The position numbers and the translations under genes were made by a program. Below are positions 8,584 through 16,733 of a stretch of DNA of 64,000 bases, piece by piece. The stretch is taken from positions 248,001 to 312,000 of the forward strand of contig NZ_JAQSLN010000004.1 of the NCBI RefSeq assembly GCF_028649655.1, read 5' to 3'. The notes beneath the pieces were generated by a model. The model was given only the letters and a program-made list of their open reading frames with translations, was not told the DNA's origin and searched no databases. The stretch is from Halobacteriovorax sp. GB3. Lineage in GTDB: Bacteria; Bdellovibrionota; Bacteriovoracia; Bacteriovoracales; Bacteriovoracaceae. The stretch's first letter is position 1, and each line of letters opens with the position of its first letter.

Positions 8584-9505
8584 AATCTAACCCCATGACT
8601 TCAATCAATTTCTGGATTCTCTTTTCGCACTTAAAGCAATCTTTGTATTTAAAGCTTAAAACCTCACCATAATCGAAAACATCTCCACTAAAGTGACCTG
8701 GTCCTTCGAATTCGGCATGTCCATAACAAGGAGAAATCTCTCCAAATTGATTGATATATATTTTCCTATCTCTAAGAGACATACATTTTATTTCTACTTC
8801 TTCCCCAGGAGAAGGTTTGATTTTAAAAAGAGCATCGATTGCTCTTTTTCTTTCATCTTCCGGTCGAACATCATTGCTATTAAAACTCTTAACGTATTCA
8901 TTAAATGTTCTTTGACCTTCTGTATCGACGAAATAAATTTTAGAAAACCGATTAATAATCGCTTTCATTTCCTTTGATTCAAGATCCTGTGCATTGTATT
9001 CAAACTTTATGTGTTGAATATAGTCAATTGGATGCTCGCAAGCATTTTTAAAAGCGCGATGGTTTTCCAGGATTTTCTCAAGTTTACTTCCCACTCTATA
9101 TTTTTCATGTAATTCCTGATTAGATCCACAAATAGTGAAGTAAACTTTATCTTCGTGCGATAAGATCTTTCCTAATTCGGCCCAAAACTCAGGGTTTTTA
9201 GTACTCCCATTAGTGAAAAGATCAATCGCAACTCCTCTATCAACGAGGTACTTACAAAGACCAAATATTTCGGGATAAAGAGTCGGCTCAGAGAAGTTTC
9301 CGGCCATATAAAAAAGCTCTAGATTTTCAAATTCATCTAATTGCTTCGTAATTTCACTAAGTGGACGAATATGTTTTTTAATCAAATGTTGAGCATGGGC
9401 ATAATTTCTTGTGCACAATGGGCATTGTAAGTTACAAGTTCCCGTTAAATCCATTTCGATTTCGTGGATATCTGATTTTTTAAGGCTTGTTATCTTACAA
9501 CTCAT
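8573..9505 (-). CDS. Radical SAM protein, tandem paralogue 2
   Basis: The protein has 310 residues. The cluster motif is C24-x3-C28-x2-C31 (CNLQCPLC), and YMAGNFSEPTLYP stands in for the GGEP loop. The FTICGSNQELHEKYRVG segment and the region up to FEYNAQDLES are close to those of both neighbours. The C-terminal part, INQFGEISPCY and CFKCEK, is SPASM-like. The ATG begins two bases after the stop of the preceding gene. Differences between the paralogues lie mostly in the residue range 190-260, which probably sets substrate specificity (inference). Confidence 0.88.
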   Translation of the reverse strand: MSCKITSLKKSDIHEIEMDLTGTCNLQCPLCTRNYAHAQHLIKKHIRPLSEITKQLDEFENLELFYMAGNFSEPTLYPEIFGLCKYLVDRGVAIDLFTNGSTKNPEFWAELGKILSHEDKVYFTICGSNQELHEKYRVGSKLEKILENHRAFKNACEHPIDYIQHIKFEYNAQDLESKEMKAIINRFSKIYFVDTEGQRTFNEYVKSFNSNDVRPEDERKRAIDALFKIKPSPGEEVEIKCMSLRDRKIYINQFGEISPCYGHAEFEGPGHFSGDVFDYGEVLSFKYKDCFKCEKRIQKLIEVMGLDFVC

Positions 9506-9507
9506 AT

Positions 9508-10449
9508 TTACCCCATTCTCTCTAATCCGTTATCCTCTAACATCTGAGTCGTAACGGCTTCACACTCGTAACAAAAATCATAGGTAAACTTATTTATCTT
9601 CGTGTAATCGAGATTAAATTTCTCATCTCCATTGTATATTCGATAGAGAAAGCATGGAGTAATTTCTCCAAATTGATCAATCGCTACAAATCTCTCCTCA
9701 AGACTTTTACAACGCATCTGACACTTCATCTCACCGCTTTTATTTTTCTGATAGCGCCTCTTGGCATTTTTTGCGATTAGATTATAAGATCGAGCTAACT
9801 CACTCGATAGCTTGATTTTATTATCCTCATCTTCTATGAATTTAAATCTTTCATTATAGGGAAGAGTATTAATATTTTCTTCTCTAGAAAACCTCGCCCT
9901 TATCGCTTGCATTTCTTTCGATTCAAAGTCTTCACTATTATATTCGAATTTAATGTGTTGAAGTGTATCAATGGGATGTTCACAATTATTTTTAAAAGCC
10001 CTATGATTATTTAGTATCTTTTCAAGAGAAGAATTTACTCGATACTTTTCGTGAAGTTCCTGATTCGATCCACAAATTGTGAAGAATACTCGATCACAAG
10101 GTCCCATGAGTGTTGCCAGTTCTGCCCACCATTTTTCTGAGTGAACAGAAGCATTAGAATATAGTTCAATAGCAATATTTCTCGATCTTAAATATTCAAT
10201 AATCTCTAGAAATCTCTTATGAAGAGTTGGCTCTGATATAATTCCGGCCATGCAGCACATTTCGATATTTGGATATTCATCGAGCTGTTTTTTAATTTCC
10301 TCTACACTTCTTTCATTATATTTAATGAGATGCTTTGCATTTTCATAACTTCTTGAACAAAGAGGACAGTCTAGATTACAAGTTCCCGTCAATTCGAGTT
10401 CGATTTCCAAAATTTCTTCTTTACTCAATTTATCAGGCAGCTTATTCAT
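9508..10449 (-). CDS. Radical SAM protein, tandem paralogue 1
   Basis: The protein has 313 residues from the ATG at 10449, chosen because a GGGAG site lies eight bases upstream; an earlier ATG at 10455 is too close to that site. The cluster motif is C24-x3-C28-x2-C31 (CNLDCPLC). FTICGSNQELHEKYRV and the following AFKNNCEHPID stretch are nearly identical to paralogue 2. The C-terminus has AIDQFGEITPCF and CYECE, as in SPASM or twitch domains. It starts inside the overlap zone with the upstream radical SAM gene, so expression is coupled. Confidence 0.88.
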   Translation of the reverse strand: MNKLPDKLSKEEILEIELELTGTCNLDCPLCSRSYENAKHLIKYNERSVEEIKKQLDEYPNIEMCCMAGIISEPTLHKRFLEIIEYLRSRNIAIELYSNASVHSEKWWAELATLMGPCDRVFFTICGSNQELHEKYRVNSSLEKILNNHRAFKNNCEHPIDTLQHIKFEYNSEDFESKEMQAIRARFSREENINTLPYNERFKFIEDEDNKIKLSSELARSYNLIAKNAKRRYQKNKSGEMKCQMRCKSLEERFVAIDQFGEITPCFLYRIYNGDEKFNLDYTKINKFTYDFCYECEAVTTQMLEDNGLERMG

Positions 10450-11494
10450 TGCCATTCTCCCTATTATAATCACAAATAGGATAATGCCCTCTGCGATAAA
10501 AATTCACATCTTCGATTTTTTCCCCACGAACAGGATAGAGTTCTTGCTCGCTTACAACTTTTTTCTCCACACCATCGCAGATGAAAAAATATTTACAATC
10601 AAAGCATTCTTTTTTCTTTGAATACGTGTATTCTCTCTTTCTTTTTGCTACTTCAAAATAATCTTTTATTGAGACTTCTTTTACTTCGAACTGATCAACT
10701 TCGTATGTCATTATATTCCAGTCATCACGATCAAAAATATGCTGATATACACCTACAACATATTTCTCATAGCCTTTCATAAAGCAATATGGGATGTAGC
10801 GTACATTGATTTCAATTTCGGGATTAAGCTTATCAATTGCCTTTTTGATTGATTCACTTAATAGATTATAACTATGTACTTCAAGTTTATTAGCATCTTC
10901 CCAGTAGTTAAGAGGAAGAAAATTTAATTGTTCTGGTTTTATCTGATTAATTAAATCGACATAGTGAGATTCAAGAAAATCAAAATTCTTATTTGTAACA
11001 GTGCAATTGATACGAATGCGAATTCCAACTTCTTTGCAATTTGATATGGCCTTTAAAATCTTTCGATAGGCCCCCTTGCGTCCAACAATTTCATCGTGAC
11101 TTTTTTCATCATATCCATGAACACTAAAAAGTAATTCTTTGAGACCATGCTGGAATGATTTTTTAGCAAAATCTAAATTAGCAAACTTAGAGCCATTTGT
11201 TAGTGCCGAAATATGAGTAAATCCCAGCTCATTACAATAATCTAGAATTTGAAACCAATCTCTATGAACGGCACTTTCTCCACCGCTTAAATCAACTTCA
11301 CTAATACCAAAGTCTCTAAGTTTCTTTGCTCTTTTTTTTATGATATCGACTGGAGTTATTTTATCGAGGTCATTGAGATAATAACAAAAATAGCACTCAT
11401 AATTACAGAATGTTCCTGTATCTAATTTTGCTCTTTGATTGTATTTATCCTCAACGAGTTTTAACCCTGTTGAGCTAAAAATATTATAATCCAA
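10442..11494 (-). CDS. Radical SAM protein with SPASM-like C-terminus
   Basis: The protein has 350 residues, starting at a TTG with an AGGA site seven bases upstream that overlaps the stop region of the previous gene. The cluster motif is C30-x3-C34-x2-C37 (CNYECYFC), followed by DLSGGESAVH with the canonical GGE loop. C-terminal cysteines in CFDCKYFFICDG are the likely auxiliary-cluster ligands. Of the seven in this operon, this is the most ordinary-looking radical SAM core. It is closer to general SPASM enzymes than to the tandem trio that follows. The substrate is unknown. Confidence 0.88.
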   Translation of the reverse strand: MDYNIFSSTGLKLVEDKYNQRAKLDTGTFCNYECYFCYYLNDLDKITPVDIIKKRAKKLRDFGISEVDLSGGESAVHRDWFQILDYCNELGFTHISALTNGSKFANLDFAKKSFQHGLKELLFSVHGYDEKSHDEIVGRKGAYRKILKAISNCKEVGIRIRINCTVTNKNFDFLESHYVDLINQIKPEQLNFLPLNYWEDANKLEVHSYNLLSESIKKAIDKLNPEIEINVRYIPYCFMKGYEKYVVGVYQHIFDRDDWNIMTYEVDQFEVKEVSIKDYFEVAKRKREYTYSKKKECFDCKYFFICDGVEKKVVSEQELYPVRGEKIEDVNFYRRGHYPICDYNRENGNE

Positions 11495-12392
11495 TATGTT
11501 TTCCTAAGATCTCTACGATAGGATCATTTTCATTTAAATGAAGCGATTCAAAGTCATGATCAATATCCCATTTTCTCCAATAAAGCCCCTTATCTTCATC
11601 CCAATAGTCTATATTATGATACACGACTTCTTTACCAAAATAATGGCATTCCGCGATCATACGAGGACTACAATCGAACTTTCGAGGTACAGGGGTATAA
11701 ATATAAGTTGAGAACTTTTCAAAGAGATTTTCGACCGGCATTTCAGGGAATTTGAAGCGCTTATCAAAACCAGTCGGTCTATTCTCTTTGTTTGTTAAAC
11801 AAATAAAATCTCCGTCGTATTTTTCTAAGAGATCGAAATACATCTGATCGGGAATATTTCGACAATTTTTTGTGCCATAGAGAAGATAGGCCTTCTCTTC
11901 TTTGATTGGTTTAATTAATCGTTCAAAATTAATCTTCTTCTTATAATCGATACTATTGAGACAATCGCGATAAATCCTCTTATCTTGCAAGATATAGACA
12001 TTCTCGTTTGTATTATCTTGCAGCTCTTTATCACCACAAGCAAAATGAAATGTCTTATGACAGAGGATGTGTTTTTTTTCCAGTGACTTTGCTCCACCAT
12101 CGGTGAAAAGAATATGATTTGCATGCACAAGATTTGGACGATTACAGAAGACTGTATTTCTCTTTAATTCTTCAAGTTCATCTTGGCCTACAATATACTT
12201 AGCTGTTACTGACTTTTGAAAAGTTTCCCAATCAATGTCTTCGGCCAGAAGAATTCCCACTCTCATATATTTTTTTAGATGGAAATAATAATCGATGACT
12301 TCATAAGTATGCCCACAAATACCATGATTTGTATTGCTCCAACTATACGTGATCCATAAATCGTAATTTTCCTTATCTAATCTTAAAATCAT
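11484..12392 (-). CDS. Unknown, possibly GT-B glycosyltransferase-like
   Basis: The protein has 302 residues from the ATG at 12392, one base past the TGA of the upstream gene; a GTG 18 bases earlier lies inside that gene. I do not recognise a family firmly. The C-terminal third, with YIYTPVPRKFDCSPRMIAE and a later GKEVVYHN strand, resembles the nucleotide-sugar-binding half of GT-B enzymes, where a conserved Glu follows a surface-exposed loop. It has no signal peptide or membrane segment. Its neighbours point to a role in modifying the same product. Confidence 0.55.
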   Translation of the reverse strand: MILRLDKENYDLWITYSWSNTNHGICGHTYEVIDYYFHLKKYMRVGILLAEDIDWETFQKSVTAKYIVGQDELEELKRNTVFCNRPNLVHANHILFTDGGAKSLEKKHILCHKTFHFACGDKELQDNTNENVYILQDKRIYRDCLNSIDYKKKINFERLIKPIKEEKAYLLYGTKNCRNIPDQMYFDLLEKYDGDFICLTNKENRPTGFDKRFKFPEMPVENLFEKFSTYIYTPVPRKFDCSPRMIAECHYFGKEVVYHNIDYWDEDKGLYWRKWDIDHDFESLHLNENDPIVEILGKHIGL

Positions 12393-12393
12393 A

Positions 12394-13197
12394 TCATTCC
12401 AAAAAGGCACTTATTAACTTATCACTTTCACTCAATTGATAATGAGTTAGTCCATTTTCTTTAATATCAGTATAGCGAATTTTTATACTATCCTGCACCC
12501 CTCTTTCAAAAATCCTGACATCCTTGCCATAATAGAAGCTCTCTGGAATGAGTCTATTATTAGTGTCCATATCTCCATCTTGAAAATAGAGTAATGTATC
12601 GAATTGCTCATGAAGTTTTTGATGATGAAAGCTTGGAGTCTTATATATTTTTTCTTTACTAGCGAATTCATCTGGGATTTTAATTTTATCGTAATTCATA
12701 GAATGACAGACAACTAAGGCCTTATCTTTCACAGAGTTTAGATCTAAATAATGTTCAAATGAGAATTTTAATATTTCATCGACATCAAAGTCTTGATAGT
12801 CATAATGACCATAATAGGTAATCTCTTTTGTTTTATAACGCTGAAGTCCGTTCGATTCATTTGCAAAAACAAGAAGCGGGCAATTAAGTAGATCACCAAG
12901 TAACTTCAAAGTATGAACGTCAAGCATCAAACATTTTATGGCCTTAAATTTAAAGATATCGACACTTCTTTGAATGGCCAAAATATCATTTTCTAAAGAA
13001 GGGTCAAATTGATATCGTTCTTTAAAGATAGCAATTGCCCACAGTCTTTGTTCCTGCGAGCAATTATGTAATATGAATTTAATATTTTTTTCAAACTTTC
13101 TAGCAAATAGGAAGTATTCGAAACAATAAAACAGTGTTCCATTGATTTTCCGATGTTCCTTAAGTGAATAGACAATGGTCTTAAAAGAATGTTGAAT
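12394..13197 (-). CDS. Unknown protein with non-canonical start (ATT or +1 frameshift)
   Basis: The reading frame is open from 13206 to the stop at 12394. It is protein-like throughout, for example GTLFYCFEYFLFARKFEKN near the start and LLVFANESNG later. There is no ATG, GTG or TTG in the first 73 codons; the first is a TTG at 12981, well inside the coding part. An AGAGGA site lies just before ATT codons at 13200 and 13197, so an ATT start of about 267 residues is likely. A +1 slip at TTT-TAA-G at the end of the preceding gene is the other possibility. The fold may be glycosyltransferase-like (N-terminal strand then helix). Its function is not known. Confidence 0.65.
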   Translation of the reverse strand: MQHSFKTIVYSLKEHRKINGTLFYCFEYFLFARKFEKNIKFILHNCSQEQRLWAIAIFKERYQFDPSLENDILAIQRSVDIFKFKAIKCLMLDVHTLKLLGDLLNCPLLVFANESNGLQRYKTKEITYYGHYDYQDFDVDEILKFSFEHYLDLNSVKDKALVVCHSMNYDKIKIPDEFASKEKIYKTPSFHHQKLHEQFDTLLYFQDGDMDTNNRLIPESFYYGKDVRIFERGVQDSIKIRYTDIKENGLTHYQLSESDKLISAFLE

Positions 13198-13789
13198 AAT
13201 ATTCCTCTAAAAAATTATTTGTTAGCTCTTCAATTTTCTCAGTGCATTCTTCTTCATTTACAAGTTTTCTAAAATGATTGAATTTCTGATTAAGGGCACT
13301 CACGCGATCAATTTCATCACGCATATTCAGATAGTCTTCAAGTTTTTGAATCAGTGATTCATCGCCTGTTTCTAAGATTTCTAGATATTTTTGTTCTCTA
13401 TTTTCCGCGGTAATGAAAAAACCTTTATCGGAAAGTTCATTATTAAGACACATGAAATTATAGAAAGTGAATCCACTAATAGAAGCTAAATCAGGAGTTA
13501 CTACCATACGAGCTTTCTTAAAAGCCGATTCACGAGCGTACTTCGTATCATTTTCATCTGCTTGAATAATTTTAATTTCATGTGGCATGACCTCTACGTG
13601 AGCGAGAGGTTTTGTAACTCTAATCTCTAGTCCCTTTGTCATAGCTTCTTTAATCAGAGCAGCTGAAACGGCCGATAGATTGAGTAGTTTTTCAGGTCTT
13701 TCTATTGAATCGAGTGTATGTGGATAAACATTCGTAACATACCAATATGATCCTCTATCTTCTACAGCTGCAACATCATACATCATCAT
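13181..13789 (-). CDS. Unknown protein of the radical SAM operon
   Basis: The protein has 202 residues and I recognise no family. It begins with three ATG codons after an AAGGGAAG site, 16 bases past the stop of the cysteine-rich gene. The N-terminal half looks like a mixed alpha/beta domain (YWYVTNVYPHTL, LEIRVTKPLAHVEV). The C-terminal half (about 130-202) is charged and helical. There is no signal peptide and only isolated cysteines. The stop context TTC-TTT-TAA-G overlaps the next frame by 17-20 bases. Position directly after the cysteine-rich protein suggests a partner or chaperone role, but this is only inference. Confidence 0.75.
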   Translation of the reverse strand: MMMYDVAAVEDRGSYWYVTNVYPHTLDSIERPEKLLNLSAVSAALIKEAMTKGLEIRVTKPLAHVEVMPHEIKIIQADENDTKYARESAFKKARMVVTPDLASISGFTFYNFMCLNNELSDKGFFITAENREQKYLEILETGDESLIQKLEDYLNMRDEIDRVSALNQKFNHFRKLVNEEECTEKIEELTNNFLEEYYSTFF

Positions 13790-13804
13790 ATTAATCTTCC
13801 CTTT

Positions 13805-14314
13805 TTAATAGTGACATCCACAATCATTGTGACAAGTACAAACAGCATTACACGCACAGTCTGTATTACAAATACAGTCTGATCGAATTGAGTTGTATTT
13901 ATTAACAATTAGTTGAATTTCAGTTTGGCGAATTTCATTACCTGTTACAGGCGTAAATGTTACTGAACCCATGTTATTTCCATCGGACCCATCATCAGCT
14001 GCGTTGAATGACTCGAGTCGATCGACAGGTAGCGACTTAGATGTAATTGCATTTGCCGGAGAGACATTGACACCTTGGCTTGAGTTTGAGTTTACAAAAG
14101 TATTCAATCCACCATAGTTTAAGGCATGAGCTCTATACGTCGTAAGTTCAGCCGCAATCTTATTTCTAAGATCATCGAGATCACTCTTTTTGATCGACTC
14201 TCCTACAGTAAAACTTTGAGATAAAGTTCTATTCGATGGACAAACACTTCTGTGTCCTGAGCATGTTGTTGTTCCGGTACTGTGATTGGTACAGTGCGCT
14301 CCACTACAGGCCAT
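13805..14314 (-). CDS. Cysteine-rich protein with C-terminal CxC repeat; candidate radical SAM substrate
   Basis: The protein has 169 residues. Four cysteines lie in the first 25 residues (C3, C8, C18, C25). A Cys-free middle contains a helical segment (SDLDDLRNKIAAEL). The last 23 residues hold eight cysteines as four CxC pairs spaced by three residues (CIC-CAC-CTC-CGC). It starts within the stop of the upstream SPASM gene, behind a GAGG site. From memory, Cys-rich CxC tails of this kind occur in some phage tail-associated proteins. Placement right after a SPASM maturase makes it a candidate modified peptide or metal-binding structural protein. No leader cleavage site is evident. Confidence 0.8.
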   Translation of the reverse strand: MACSGAHCTNHSTGTTTCSGHRSVCPSNRTLSQSFTVGESIKKSDLDDLRNKIAAELTTYRAHALNYGGLNTFVNSNSSQGVNVSPANAITSKSLPVDRLESFNAADDGSDGNNMGSVTFTPVTGNEIRQTEIQLIVNKYNSIRSDCICNTDCACNAVCTCHNDCGCHY

Positions 14315-15512
14315 GTTCTACCTCTTTTTCTCTTTTTGATTTCATCATATTTGCATAAATATATTTCTGAACTGCTCTATCGATTTCACCAAATGTTTTA
14401 AAAAATCCGCAAAGTTCATTTACCCAATTATCTTTCCACTTATCAAAGAACTCTTCTTTATCACTCTTTTCATGACTGGCAACAGGACAAATCATACAAG
14501 TGGTAGCAACGCACTCCTGACATTCTTTTGCTGTTGACTGAAGTGGTTTTTCAAACTTTGATGTATAGGCGATGAGCTTTTCTACAAAGTCATCATCATA
14601 AATATCGGTATGTGCTAACTCTTCTTTGTGTTTCGAATAAATTGCTCCGTGACAAGCGTAGAGGTTCCCGCGTTGATCAATGGCGGCCATGTTATATCCC
14701 GCTGCACAGTGCTTTCTATTATCATCACCACCAAACCAAGAACAAAGATAACGTCCGTGCTCGCGGTAAAATTCAATTTCGCGCTTTGCAATTTTTAAAA
14801 ACTGCTTTCTAAATTCTTCAATTGCCCCTTGTTTTTCTTCAAGAGTAAATTTCGTAATGTAATCAACAGTCGGTGCATAATTGATATTGATTGTCGGAGA
14901 GACTTTCCAAAGTAATTCTTGAATTTCATAGAAATCGGTCCAACAAGAATAGATATTTTCCATGCTATCAATTGGTAACGTTGACTTTACACTAACGTTG
15001 ACACCTCTTCGTGCTAATTCATAGAGGTTATTAATAACCTGATTACTTGATGTCTTTTTATTTTTCGATAGACGGAAATTATCATTAATAGCTCTTCCAT
15101 CATAAGAGACTTGAACACGAAGCTTAGATAGATCGACATGCTCGATAATCTTATTCATATTCTTCATATTGAACGCATTCGTATAAAGATGAAAATCAAC
15201 ATTATCATGATTCTCATACTTCTTCATCAGCGTCACAATAAAGCCAGGGTTAAGCGTTGGCTCCCCTCCCCAAAGGGAAATATTTAATCCACTATATTTT
15301 TCTTGAAACCATTCTTTATTATCTAGAATGGCATCGATTCTTTTAAAAATAAGAGGAAGATCACCGTCAAGTCTAGCAGGGTCAACTTTCTCTCCTTCAA
15401 AGCAATAAGTACAACTTAAATCACAAAGCGCAGAAGTCGTGATTTCGAGATTGAAATAACCTTTTACTTTTTTATCTAATTTTCTATTTTGCTCGTTTAC
15501 TAAATCAACCAT
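14304..15512 (-). CDS. Radical SAM/SPASM maturase-like protein
   Basis: The protein has 402 residues. The cluster motif is C30-x3-C34-x2-C37 (CDLSCTYC), followed by ISLWGGEPTLNP. The C-terminal SPASM region contains HCAAGYN, a DQRGNLYACHGA stretch and CQECVATTCMIC, seven or more cysteines that would bind two auxiliary clusters. Such enzymes modify ribosomal peptides or activate sulfatases. Its start abuts the stop of the 72-residue gene, whose TAG sits within the ribosome site region (GGAGG). It is directly followed by the cysteine-rich protein, the likely substrate. Confidence 0.9.
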   Translation of the reverse strand: MVDLVNEQNRKLDKKVKGYFNLEITTSALCDLSCTYCFEGEKVDPARLDGDLPLIFKRIDAILDNKEWFQEKYSGLNISLWGGEPTLNPGFIVTLMKKYENHDNVDFHLYTNAFNMKNMNKIIEHVDLSKLRVQVSYDGRAINDNFRLSKNKKTSSNQVINNLYELARRGVNVSVKSTLPIDSMENIYSCWTDFYEIQELLWKVSPTININYAPTVDYITKFTLEEKQGAIEEFRKQFLKIAKREIEFYREHGRYLCSWFGGDDNRKHCAAGYNMAAIDQRGNLYACHGAIYSKHKEELAHTDIYDDDFVEKLIAYTSKFEKPLQSTAKECQECVATTCMICPVASHEKSDKEEFFDKWKDNWVNELCGFFKTFGEIDRAVQKYIYANMMKSKREKEVEHGL

Positions 15513-15731
15513 CTAATCCTCCAGGTCCGCGTTTAAAATTTCATCGAGAAGGCTATCTAATTTCTCATCTGAAACTTTCTCTTCCTCTGGAATAATAGAA
15601 TTCACAAGCTCCATTGCTTGTGTCGCTAGTTTTTGACCAAATTCAGGATCTATTCCACCAAGATGTTTGGAAGCTTCCAGTAAGTGATAAGCACCCAAGT
15701 ACATACTTCGGTTTAAGCTTTTAAGATTCAT
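15513..15731 (-). CDS. Small helical protein between two SPASM genes
   Basis: The protein has 72 residues, acidic in the second half (PEEEKVSDEKLDSLLDEI) and predicted helical by eye, with no cysteine. It overlaps the end of the upstream SPASM gene by 11 bases and abuts the start of the next. Small genes in this position often encode peptide-recognition partners (RRE/PqqD-like) or precursor peptides. I see no PqqD winged-helix pattern, and the lack of Cys argues against a thioether precursor. Function is not known. Confidence 0.7.
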   Translation of the reverse strand: MNLKSLNRSMYLGAYHLLEASKHLGGIDPEFGQKLATQAMELVNSIIPEEEKVSDEKLDSLLDEILNADLED

Positions 15732-16725
15732 AAATTTCTCTCTTCAAGAGCTCTTTAAACACCCTATTGTTTTTTAACTCTCGTGTCATTCGTTGCACTT
15801 CACGATAGAAATGTTTGTACATGGTGCAGATTTCATCAATTGGCCCTTCGTTCTTTATATTTTCAAAGAGACAACCCTTACGACAGTAGTTCTTAACTAC
15901 ACACTGCTCACATTCTTCCATTAATCTATACTCTTCGATTTTATCAACAAGATCGGAATTCTTAAACCTATTACAGGGAATTAATTTATTCTCCGTATAA
16001 GAGAGATGCTGATCACCAGCACCGCAATTATGAGAAGTGTGACCCTTAGCACCATATCGAATAACATGGCGAAGATAATTTAAAACAATCTTAGGTATTT
16101 CAACCTCATCACAGGAGTCAATGTACCAGTCCACAAGCTCGCTAAAGCCCTGATTGACGGCCTGTGCTTGCTCATAACTCCAAATATCAACATCACGAAT
16201 AAGTGTTAAATCTGGATTAAGCCCCAATTTCTCTAGAATATAGAGATGGTTTTCTAAGAGATTACTATTTCCAGGATCGATCATCGAGTGACACGCAAGG
16301 TCATTTAATTCACGTATGATTGGAAATTTCTTTTCATAGAGATGATTTGTTCCCTGTCCATCGTGCTGTATTCTTTTAGCATCTTGCCAAAGACCATCGT
16401 AAGAAAGAGATACCTTTACCGAGTAATCGTTAAGAAATCTCACCTTCTCTTCATCAAGTAATAGACCATTTGTCGGCATATAAAATTCGACTTGTGGATC
16501 AGAAGAAAGCTCTTTGGTTATGCGAACAATTTTATTCCAATGAAGGAGTGGTTCTCCCCCATAAAAGTCTATTTTGATTCTTTCATTCGGATTATTCCTT
16601 CTCACCTCACTAAATGAATGGAGAAAGAGATTTTCATCAATCGACTTTTTTGAAAGTTTATCGACATTGCAATAGGAGCAATTTAAATTACAAGCTTCAG
16701 AGAATGCAATGGAAAGTGTTTTCAT
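15721..16725 (-). CDS. Radical SAM/SPASM protein
   Basis: The protein has 334 residues from the ATG at 16725, which has an AGGAAAG site and lies 8 bases past the stop of the upstream gene; the longer frame starts inside that gene. The cluster motif is C12-x3-C16-x2-C19 (CNLNCSYC), then DFYGGEPLLHW. The C-terminal region has HNCGAGDQHLS, IPCNRF and CEQCVVKNYCRKGC, a good SPASM pattern. It probably acts on a peptide or protein, perhaps one of the two unusual proteins in the operon head. Confidence 0.9.
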   Translation of the reverse strand: MKTLSIAFSEACNLNCSYCNVDKLSKKSIDENLFLHSFSEVRRNNPNERIKIDFYGGEPLLHWNKIVRITKELSSDPQVEFYMPTNGLLLDEEKVRFLNDYSVKVSLSYDGLWQDAKRIQHDGQGTNHLYEKKFPIIRELNDLACHSMIDPGNSNLLENHLYILEKLGLNPDLTLIRDVDIWSYEQAQAVNQGFSELVDWYIDSCDEVEIPKIVLNYLRHVIRYGAKGHTSHNCGAGDQHLSYTENKLIPCNRFKNSDLVDKIEEYRLMEECEQCVVKNYCRKGCLFENIKNEGPIDEICTMYKHFYREVQRMTRELKNNRVFKELLKREIYES

Positions 16726-16733
16726 TAACTTTC

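Noticed and set aside
12993-13175. A 60-residue reading frame on the minus strand
   Set aside because: It lies in a different frame inside the gene whose coding frame is continuous with 12394-12981. Its sequence is less protein-like and it ends before the downstream coding part.
15513-15731. PqqD-like recognition protein
   Set aside because: The size is close but the pattern of the PqqD winged helix is not seen, so I left the function open.
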